A stretch of DNA of 13,743 bases from Echinostoma caproni (taxonomy: Eukaryota > Platyhelminthes > Trematoda > Plagiorchiida > Echinostomatidae), in contig UZAN01045527.1 of the NCBI GenBank assembly GCA_900618425.1, positions 18,477 to 32,219 of the forward strand. Direction: 5' to 3'. Numbering within the stretch: position 1 is the first letter of the stretch; every line of letters begins with the position of its first letter. This document shows, in pieces, positions 1 to 7,229 of this stretch. The notes beneath the pieces were generated by a model. It searched no databases, was not told where the DNA came from, and worked only from the letters and a program-made list of their open reading frames with translations. The position numbers and the translations under genes were made by a program.

Positions 1-339
1 ACATCCTAACATATCAGTCTTTATTCGAAGACTGATCCGTGTTTGTGCATTTTAATCTCGCGATTGGAATATAATTATGAATGTACGTATATATATGTAT
101 ATACATCTGGTTATAGTTACTTGAGGTTGAATAATTTATTAATGCTCTCTTCCCCTATCTTTCCTTCCAATAATCACGTGATGCACCTCGGCTTTTGTTA
201 AAAGTGATTCACGTCCGACCAACCATTTGGGAATTTTAGTTGGCGGCCTTTATCATATTGCAGGTGATGAGTTTCATGTGCTATCAGTATCGGAGTGTCA
301 AATCATCGACTACCAGATTAATAACGGAATAATATCTAG
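1..339. other. non-coding, no feature recognised
   Basis: AT-rich sequence with short TA-rich runs near 85-105. I see no open frame of note, no RNA gene and no repeat boundary. It directly precedes the Penelope-like fragment, so part of it may be decayed transposon sequence, but no coding trace is legible. Confidence 0.5.
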
Positions 340-344
340 AAAAG

Positions 345-527
345 CTAAGAGAGTTACAACGCCATTATGAAAGTTCTCATCATGAAACCGGACAAGGGAT
401 CTGGTATCGTCTTACTTAATGAATCGGATACGTCGGGAAGGTAGTGACAATTCTGAATGGTGAATCGAAGTTCACGAAAATGGCCCACAGGAATAAAAAG
501 GACACCCTTTATAGAGAAGGCCCGTTC
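345..527 (+). pseudogene. Penelope-like element reverse transcriptase, N-terminal fragment (relic)
   Basis: Conceptual translation in two frames gives a short stretch resembling the start of the Penelope-like (PLE) RT region. LRELQ is read from 345. After a frame change, KVLIMKPDKGSGIVLLNESD is read from 370. After a one-base slip at about 429-430, a tract beginning YVGKVVTILNGESKF is read to a TAG at 528. The K-PDKG-G-V-L---DY--K---L----KF pattern is the hallmark N-terminal motif of PLE RTs. Seen: the motif and at least two frameshifts. Known: intact PLE ORFs carry further RT motifs and often a GIY-YIG endonuclease domain. None of these follows legibly here, so only a fragment of roughly 60 codons survives. 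Inference: a dead, truncated insertion in plus orientation. The alternative is chance similarity, which I consider unlikely given the run of spaced matches. Confidence 0.6.
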
Positions 528-530
528 TAG

Positions 531-1769
531 GGCATTTCGAAGTTTCATTTTAAGACACTGATCGATACCGCTCAATCTTGGTAATAGTTTTTTTCCACTT
601 GAAGCCCTCAAGCACAAATTAATTCTCGAGTTAGGTATACATTTTAAAGAAGATTGACCCAGAATCAGTGATTGGAAGTTTTTTTCGTAACACCTTACAT
701 CGAAACCAAAAGGTTACCTAAGAAGATCCTGACAACTGCGGAACCCAGGGCAATTAGGTTCATGAAGCCCGACCTGTCAAACTGACGTAATTTGGGTCAA
801 GATTTGTTATTAACATCATCATAGAAGTAACTGCCCTTTATATTTCCATGTGACATCACCTTTTCCATTGCCGAACCGTTCATCAGCTTTTTCGCACACC
901 TTCTTACCTGTTTTTCTCATATCGTATTCACTTGAAAACTATCAATGTTACTTTCCCTATTTTTTTATCGCGACCGCATAGCATGTTGTCAGCTGAACAA
1001 TCTGCAAACACACATTCACTCAACATCGGCTTAGGCTTTGTATTAAAATAAAGGAACCATACTTTAAACATCTACCCTATCTTCAGAAGGCTTTTCCAGT
1101 ATTCCACCCACTTCTATGGTATGCCGTTGTGTTAGAGCTGGCAGCGAAATAAAGTGAGATAGGTAATGTTCTTGGGGTATCCGGAATTCAAATTCATAAA
1201 CCATGAACAGTTCCGCAACTAGTCACACCGATTTAGTGGCACATTGCTTTCCACAACCTATTCATTTCGGTGCGGTTGTGAGAAAATAGATCCAGTTGAG
1301 AAAGTAAACTTTGAAGTCAAGACGTCATGATGCCTTACACAAAGGGAAATGAAGAGATGGAGTGGTATACCGTTTTCTTAGCGTCGGGTACAACGACAGA
1401 TAGCGATCGGTCTCGTACAATATGACCCGCAAATCAGAAATATATCTCACCTTTCCGTAAAACACGTGCATTTTGGTGAAGAGCATTTATTGCGAGCTTT
1501 ACCCGCGGATGCGCTCTTTTCAATGCTGTCGTACGGTTGTTTGACCTTGAGTGACCTTGAACGACATGATGCACTAGCCGGTAAATCATACTGAACTTTC
1601 TGTCCCACAAATAATCCTATGTGGGTAGCGGTCACAGCAAATGCCAACACTGGGGTTTAAACAGATCAGTGAATTGTTTCCTAAGAATTGTTCTTCAAGA
1701 ATTCTTGAATTTCACAGAGGAATTCGTAGTGCATAGAGCCAATGAAAAGTGAACTGAACAGTTAAGAAG
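531..1769. other. non-coding stretch, no gene recognised
   Basis: No frame here shows a recognisable protein family. Decayed continuation of the Penelope-like element is possible just after 530 but is not legible. Around 1464-1592 the plus strand reads about 43 codons open with a protein-like composition (GEEHLLRALPADALFSML) before a TGA. I could not assign it, and it may be a repeat relic. An imperfect palindrome centred on AAGAATTCTT lies near 1682-1706. Confidence 0.4.
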
Positions 1770-1798
1770 TACTACTGGACAGCAGCTGTTTTGACCTG

Positions 1799-1914
1799 GT
1801 TGGGTCTCATCGTCATCATCAACATCATCAATGCGAATCCATCGACCCAACTGGGCATCGAACCCGGGACCTCATAGGCGGAACGCAACCTTGCTAACCA
1901 TTCGGCCACCGGGA
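1799..1914 (-). mobile_element. tRNA-derived SINE with GAT-rich tail
   Basis: On the minus strand the segment contains an A-box-like TGGCCGAATGG (1898-1908) and a B-box-like GGTTCGATGCC (within 1853-1868), in the order and spacing of an RNA polymerase III internal promoter. A trinucleotide-rich 3' tail (GATGATGTTGATGATGACGATGAG, plus-strand 1801-1835) follows, as expected of a SINE rather than a true tRNA gene. There is no good acceptor stem or anticodon arm. GTTGGGTC (1799-1806) and GACCCAAC (1844-1851) are perfect 8-bp complements that bracket the tail, so the transcript 3' end could form a hairpin with the GAT repeat in its loop. Exact ends and target-site duplications were not identified. 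The frame through this region (VAEWLAR...) is SINE read-through, not a protein gene. Confidence 0.65.
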
Positions 1915-2014
1915 AGCTGATCAGACCGATTTTTATTTTCCCGTTACACGATATTGCACAACCTATCTTCGCGAACTTGTTGCGGGCCTCGCACCTCACC
2001 CATCAAAACACGAG

Positions 2015-2271
2015 CCAGCCTTCGGGGTTATACCTTGGTTGGTTGGAAACTTTCACAACCAGACTGCTTGTTGCTTGTTGTTATTGGATTATCAAATCTT
2101 AAAATGTAGCCAGTTGATACACACTAATTTCTAGGGTTTTTTTCTTCATCAGCAGTTATTAGCAGTTCATATGCTTTTCCTGTGAACACATTTAGTAGAA
2201 TGGTCATAACAGTGATCTAGAACTTAGATTTTTTCCCAACGAATTTAATTTCCTATTCCCTGTGATCTTTG
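2015..2271. other. non-coding stretch, nothing recognised
   Basis: Sequence downstream (plus-strand sense) of the SINE, with T-rich runs. No coding signature, RNA gene or repeat boundary could be supported. Confidence 0.4.
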
Positions 2272-2373
2272 GTGCCGGTAAGGATTAGTTCTGGACTGAG
2301 TAGTGGACATCAGTCCGGGTCTGAATTGTCACAGGTCACATTGCTCGGTTGCTAGGTTCCCGGCACACTACTC
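2272..2373. other. nested inverted repeats with pseudoknot potential
   Basis: Three complementary pairs lie within about 100 bp. GTGCCGG (2272-2278) pairs with CCGGCAC (2360-2366). GGACTGA (2293-2299) pairs with TCAGTCC (2310-2316) around a 10-nt loop. GTAGTG in that loop (2300-2305) is complementary to CACTAC (2366-2371). The outer and inner stems could nest, or the loop could pair downstream as a pseudoknot. No known RNA family is recognised, and such short arms can arise by chance. Confidence 0.3.
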
Positions 2374-2944
2374 ACAACGGGGATTCTAATGCCGCACTTG
2401 ATGTCGCCTACGTCCCATTAAGGGGCTCTGTTTGACTGTCTCTCTCGATCGCCGTTTACGTATGTGTGTGTGAGGGAGAGGCAAATTCTACCTGATTTGC
2501 AAAGCATACCTGGTAGTCGGTCTGGGTGGGAACGCAAAATGGAACCACTGCACACGGATGCGCAATTGGTGTTTTTCTCCATGGACTTTCTGTAACACAC
2601 AAATATTGTCCACATTGGTGGTGACTCGAACGGAGGAAGTGTCGTTCAACCGATGGTTGGAATTAAGTAAATCCAATTTTGATTCCCGGCTCAGCAACGT
2701 TAATAAACAGCAGAATTTGTGTTTACAGGTCTATTTGTCTGACTGATTACAGACACCTGTGCACATAGAAGCCTAAACACATTCACTACAAAGAATGATA
2801 TCACGTACATTAATACAAAATAGTATAAAATAAAACAGACTGAACTAACGGATTAAACATAAATGTTCTAACTATGTGTTTCAATGAAGAAAATTGCCCT
2901 GTAGAACACTATTCTGTCCCTCGACCATGTGGGACCTTAATCCG
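2374..2944. other. non-coding stretch, no gene recognised
   Basis: Includes a short GT run near 2463-2472. The few open frames are under 100 codons and match nothing I know. Part of 2540-2730 has balanced, protein-like codon composition on the plus strand (the 62-codon frame at 2558-2746) and may be an old repeat, but I cannot name it. Confidence 0.35.
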
Positions 2945-2972
2945 CCCCTCCCCCCTCCCTCCCTCCCCCCCC
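2945..2972 (-). other. G-quadruplex-forming motif (C-rich on plus strand)
   Basis: The plus strand carries five C tracts of 4, 6, 3, 3 and 8 bases (2945-48, 2950-55, 2957-59, 2961-63, 2965-72), each separated by a single T. The minus strand is therefore five G tracts with one-nucleotide A loops, the arrangement known to favour stable parallel quadruplexes. Short-loop C tracts on the plus strand could form an i-motif. A second G-rich patch on the opposite strand (about 2996-3007) lies some 25 bp downstream, after a short GT run (2979-2986). No gene start is recognised beside it, so any regulatory role is speculative. Confidence 0.6.
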
Positions 2973-3009
2973 AGCCGGTGTGTGTGTCGGTGAGATGGGG
3001 GAGGGGGAG

Positions 3010-6000
3010 TGGCTGCTCGCGTACGGAAACAGCACAACACTGCAACGTTCGCTTGAGTGAAAGAGGAAAACTGACCGCTGAGTTGAGTTCAGTTGCGAGC
3101 GGTACAGTCAAACGATTTCTTGTGAGCAAACAAGCGATTGAGTCCCTGAAAAGAAAACACCTAATATTAGGCTGAATGGCTGTTGTCACATTTACTTCCA
3201 TTCCTTTCGTTGCATCTGAAGTTGGATACTTCACATGACCCACTGGTTCCAGCTGATGCTGGCACCATTTTGTGTACAATGTATTCAGTCAGTCAGTCGC
3301 TCCCTCTGTCTCTGAGTCCGAAACCGGGGAGGACAGCCCCGAATAGTCCACCGTGAGATCAATAAAACTTTAGGTAACACTTTGAGTAGAAAGAATTCCG
3401 ATCAAGAACGATGCGAAGAATCTCTTGATCATCTATGTCAGGTCACTTGATAATGCGTGAGAAACCGTTTTTTTTTGTCCAGAGCACGACGAGGACGACA
3501 ACTCTTTAGGAAAATCAAAAGCTTCTCCCACCACCACCAACGAATTTATCCCCAGTGCATGGCATAGTGATTCGGATGCTGGATCGAAACGTTTGTGTGT
3601 GTGCCTCTGCGAAGGTAGAAGACTGTCGCGGATTACGATTTTCACATCCCATCCCATGTGCCCCGAATTCGGTTGCATTGACCTCCTCCTCGGTAAAGAT
3701 GGCAACAATGTCCATACACCTGATTGCAACGCGCACACGGATTGATTTCAACGCAGTTTAATCGGAATGTATAGTGGTGCGAGAATCTATTTCTACGGGA
3801 GGTAGTTAACAAATACATGGGTAATCATCATCCTCCAAACTGGGCCCATATCATTTCCAATGAGAACCAATAACGATCAGTCAGGTACTGTATGGCAGCC
3901 CTTTGATTGGTCGCTTCTCCCCTCCTGAAAATTGTAAAAGAAAGTAAAAATGAAAAGAAAAAAAAGGAACGAAAAAGATGGTTCCCGCTAAAACCGTGCT
4001 ACATTCTTTTTGGATGAAGATCCAATAAAGGGGGGTTCATCTTTTAACTGGGAAACAACAAATAGCTTACATTTGCCCGTTTTGCATGACAGAATGGAAC
4101 GGAGGTACTGAAAATTGTGATACCGTGTACTGTCTACTGAGATAAATGATTACCCAGGTATCCCGTTTGGTCAATGTTCATAGACAAGCCTAATATGCTT
4201 AGTGTACTCGTCAGTGATTAGTCAGTCAGTAATTGAGTTTGTGCCATCACTTTCCTAGACCAACTGTGAAACTCATTTGCGCTTCTCTTATCTTATTCTA
4301 GTCCTTTCATCTGTGTATTTCGGGACATCGGGATAAACGAGGCGATTTTCAAACAACCGACCCATACAACCCAGTGTTTCTCGTAGTCTAATTAGGGATA
4401 CAATCAACGAGAACGAGATCAACAATATAGTTTATTCGATCGGCCAGTTAGTTGGTCAGGCATGGGGTCAGAAAAGGAGATTCGGACGAAATTGAGATTG
4501 AGCGCAAAGTCGCACTCACGTTGTTGTATTCCGTATGAGTCAATAAGTAGGCAAGTAGTGAATTAAGTAGTAATTATATTTCCAGTATGTAAGCGCAAAC
4601 GTAGCCGGTCCGTAAGCCGGTGAGCAAGCAGTACATCAACACGCAGAGAGGCAGGCACAGAAACTGGAGTGTCGTCAGGCTGGACAGTCAACGAATCATT
4701 TCGCTGCATCTGTACACGTGCATAATGCAGTCAAAGTCATTTTATATAGTCAGTGAGATAACTACCGTGAAATGAAGACATGATTGCTAATCACAACGCA
4801 CACTGACAACCACAATCGACTGTGACAGAGTGAGAATGACTGAATTTAAACTTGGTAGCCTAAGATTCAATCTTCAAAAGCCATTGGGTAATTCGGGAGG
4901 CTGTTCTCGATCAATTTGCTTTTCTTTCTTCATTTGTTATCAACATTAGTTAAGTTCTCTTTGTGGTGCCACTTGGCTCTTGTCTAGACGCATCCAAGAG
5001 CATCATCGCACATCTGTTTGTGTCAGTCGATACTCACGTTTTTCAGTCATGATTTTGGACTTAGATGTGGACTGTTGCATGTACGTTGCTCTACCAACTC
5101 CCTTGGATGGGAACGGATGATATTAGGTTATCGGAAAAAGGGGACCAATGGGAAACCGACTGAGGTGTGTGAGTCAAGGCGTTTTCTGCAACTGAACTGT
5201 CAAATGTCCAAACTAACGCCCTTTATTGCTCTGATAGAAAATATATTTATACATCGATGCATTCTGCGCGAACACGCGACTCATCTTCCTCGAGCGAGAG
5301 AGACACGGACATTTTTCTGTGGAATGGGGGGTTCGGCATTCCGCTGGTGACCACCCAATCATTTCACTTTGATCTCGAATCTAGCTAGTCCTTCGTGGAG
5401 AACGTCTCACTGCACAAACTAAGCAGTAGAAGATCATACCCAAGAAACTATCAAAGATACCAACATTGTATTTATGCGATACATATCAAGTTTTCATTTC
5501 GGGGAGTGGATTTGGAGACGAACAACTCCCGACGATCCATTGCAATCACCCTGTATCATGTGTTATGCGTGAGATGCCTATACCTTTGGCCAACTCGACG
5601 CCAGGGGCGATTTCCCGTGTTTTTTAAAATGAGTAGTATAGAAATGATTGAATGCGATTTCTTAGAAGCACACGACCGATTTCACAATCCACGTTGAAAA
5701 TCGGCCCTAGCGCTCAGCTAGCTGAGGTTAGACGCATATAAACCACAACACCGTATACCGAATCATTCGCATGGTTCTTATTCTTCTCAAAGTCCACTCC
5801 CCGAGCTGCAAATAAGATTTGCATTACATAATTCACATAGGGAGTTCAAGTATAAGAATGACCAAACTGAAGAGTACCGTGTACACATACCTGACGAGCG
5901 ACAAGAAGCGCGAAACCAGCCGTGTGCTTCTGGGAATTTTGACCAGTTATTCATATACTATTCATAATATAAATATCGCTTTGTGTCTAATTCTTTATCT

Positions 6001-6260
6001 TGGTTTTCACTCACATTCTTCATTCACACACACAGTAGATTTTACTGACATCCTGCGAACAAGTATAAACATTTATTCATTCTTTTTCACCCATTTCCGT
6101 AAAATTAGCCTTTGTCACTGCCCAACTGGAACGTATCTGAGAAAACGGGTCAACCATGCACACAAAAGGCACGCTACTCAGCGCTGGTCAAGTGTAGCTC
6201 TACCATTGTGTTTTTAATTGCTCGAAATGGAATATAAAGTAAATCAATCGATTCTAGTGA
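3010..6260. other. 3.2 kb non-coding region, no gene recognised
   Basis: I see no convincing gene. The longest open frames (110, 100 and 132 codons, at 5018-5350, 5395-5697 and 5819-6217) start at GTG or TTG or have no family resemblance. A few ORFs of this size are expected by chance in several kilobases read six ways. Small structures seen are an inverted repeat ACCGCT...AGCGGT (3074-3103), a TCAG tetranucleotide run (3285-3298) and a purine-rich run near 3935-3980. The region may contain an upstream promoter or 5' exon of the protocadherin gene, but nothing in it marks one. Confidence 0.45.
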
Positions 6261-6323
6261 GAACAAAGTTTTAATTGCTGTTTGGCAGATTTGAAGTTAT
6301 TATGTTGATCGTGAAAAGTTCAG

Positions 6324-6385
6324 TAGCTTCGGAGGGATTCGAACCTATTCATGGACGCACGCTCTGTCAGCTGAGCTACGAGGCC
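6324..6385 (-). repeat. tRNA-like sequence, left arm of fold-back element
   Basis: On the minus strand it begins GGCCTCG-TA-GCTCAGCTG, resembling a tRNA acceptor arm, U8, and D arm with A box (6367-6380). It ends with a perfect B box GGTTCGAATCC (6335-6345) and CGAAGCTA. At 62 nt it is too short for a tRNA: most of the anticodon and variable region is missing and the T stem is poorly paired. Its 5' acceptor heptamer pairs well with the 3' heptamer of the right-hand copy, which suggests both derive from one ancestral tRNA-like unit. Confidence 0.6.
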
Positions 6386-6558
6386 ACACCGATAGCACAC
6401 CGATCTTTTCACATTCGAATTGAAAATCCAACTTACAGAGGCATATAGCATCCACCAGTTAGCATATAAGCTGACTGCCCCAACAAGTTCTCCTTTAAAC
6501 TTACCGGAGTCCATCAAATGAGGTAATTCGAATGTGAAAAGATCAGTGCTTTCCTTAT

Positions 6559-6643
6559 GCCCCCGTAACTCAGCTGGTAGACCGTGCGCTTTACAAAACG
6601 CGTAGGCGGTGCCCATGCGTGGGTTCGAATCCCACCGAGGCTA
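6559..6643 (+). repeat. tRNA-like sequence, right arm of fold-back element
   Basis: About 85 nt. It has GCCCCCG as an acceptor-like 5' end, A box GTAACTCAGCTGG (from 6565), an imperfect GC-rich anticodon-like stem around TTTACAAA (6590-6597), extra bases resembling a long variable region, and a perfect T arm GTGGG-TTCGAAT-CCCAC (B box 6622-6633), followed by CGAGGCT. The T arm is intact, but the acceptor stem has two mismatches and the D stem is broken, so a functional tRNA is unlikely. This is a tRNA-derived repeat body with a probably usable pol III promoter. Confidence 0.6.
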
Positions 6644-6666
6644 CTGAACTTTTCACAATCGACATA

Positions 6667-7005
6667 TCAACAAAGTTTAAAATCATCCTGATCTGTTTAA
6701 AAATTAACTTGCAGTGATGGTTTTACTTCGGCACTCTGATGAATAGAAACTGCAGGTATTTTAAGTTGGTGATTTCTTCGATGATAAATTTATTCAACTG
6801 CATCGTTTCTGAGTGAGGTTCTTTGTAATGTATACTGTGAAATATTTTCAGGCAAATCCAGTCTCATTCCGCACTACGTGCGTCTAGTCAACGTTCACTC
6901 TCAGCTAGTGCTTTTTCTTGAACGTTTGTAGCGCTGCCCATTGTTTACAATGCCCCATAACCTCAGGTTGACCTCGCACTTCATACAACTATCTTCTTCT
7001 TTTAC
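6667..7005. other. non-coding, upstream flank or intron of the protocadherin gene
   Basis: No coding frame. The end of the segment is a T/C-rich tract leading into a splice acceptor, so it is best read as intron, or as intergenic outron if the transcript is trans-spliced. Promoter elements were not recognised. Confidence 0.4.
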
Positions 7006-7007
7006 AG
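6991..7007 (+). other. candidate 3' splice site before the protocadherin exon
   Basis: A pyrimidine tract ATCTTCTTCTTTTACAG ends in AG at 7006-7007, a textbook acceptor about 220 bases upstream of the first in-frame ATG. The exon would then start at 7008 with a 5' untranslated stretch. Flatworms also add a spliced leader in trans at such acceptors, so it could serve either cis- or trans-splicing. The sequence alone cannot tell these apart. Confidence 0.4.
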
Positions 7008-7145
7008 ATACCCCATAATGGGTTGATGAGTAAATGCTTCAGACTGTTCAGTCATGTTGAGTTACGTTTCAACCAATCCGCGGAGTGGATGCTTTCATCC
7101 TTATTGGCTGCTTCCTTCTGATCACAATCTACATGTGAATCGATA

Positions 7146-7173
7146 ACACACACACACACACACATACACACAC
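7146..7173 (+). repeat. (CA)n microsatellite in the 5' leader
   Basis: An alternating A/C run of 28 bases with one T interruption at 7165, about 55 bases upstream of the first in-frame ATG of the protocadherin. If the exon starts at 7008 the repeat is transcribed in the 5' UTR. Such runs are usually length-polymorphic. Confidence 0.85.
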
Positions 7174-7229
7174 TTGTTTGTTCATTGCATCCCTCGGACA
7201 GAGAGACAGAAAAAAGGACACCGAACCAT

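Larger units (their letters stand above)
6311..6656. mobile_element. fold-back element with two divergent tRNA-like arms
   Basis: Two related arms lie in inverted orientation: left 6311-6412 (minus sense) and right 6534-6656 (plus sense). They are separated by a spacer of about 120 bp. Each arm starts with GTGAAAAGATCRGT and ends with ACTGAACTTTTCAC, so each is itself bounded by inverted repeats with one or two mismatches. Each is flanked on its inner side by the palindrome ATTCGAAT (6413-6420 and 6526-6533). Inside each arm is a degenerate tRNA-like sequence with pol III A and B boxes. The arms read outward, giving a head-to-head divergent pair. The left arm is about 20 bp shorter, lacking the region between the A and B boxes. 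Inference: a non-autonomous repeat, either an inverted SINE pair or a MITE-like fold-back unit. No transposase or protein is encoded. Confidence 0.6.

Noticed and set aside
2881..3279. 132-codon minus-strand ORF
   Set aside because: Its open frame depends on the C-rich low-complexity tract, which translates to a Gly/Arg-rich run. No domain is visible.
3285..3298. CRISPR-like or satellite array at the TCAG repeats
   Set aside because: Only a 14-base tetranucleotide run. No spacer-repeat periodicity occurs anywhere in the window.
3433..3761. Overlapping ORFs on both strands
   Set aside because: Short, mutually overlapping and unrecognisable, with no splice or start context favouring any of them.
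5018..6217. Three successive plus-strand ORFs of 110, 100 and 132 codons
   Set aside because: They have no family resemblance, start at non-ATG codons and show AT-driven composition. ORFs of this size are expected by chance over several kilobases in six frames.
6320..6616. 98-codon minus-strand ORF
   Set aside because: It reads through the tRNA-like fold-back element. The peptide VAQLTERASMNRFES is a typical translation of tRNA-derived repeats.
6559..6643. Functional tRNA gene
   Set aside because: The T arm is perfect, but the acceptor and D stems are mispaired, the anticodon arm is irregular and the length is abnormal. A diverged partner copy in inverted orientation points to a repeat.
6736..6750. 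CTGATGAATAGAAAC resembling a hammerhead ribozyme core (known in schistosome repeats)
   Set aside because: Only three bases separate CTGATGA from GAAA, leaving no stem II, and no matching stems I or III were found around it. The CTGATGA-like match on the minus strand near 2146 fails for the same reason.
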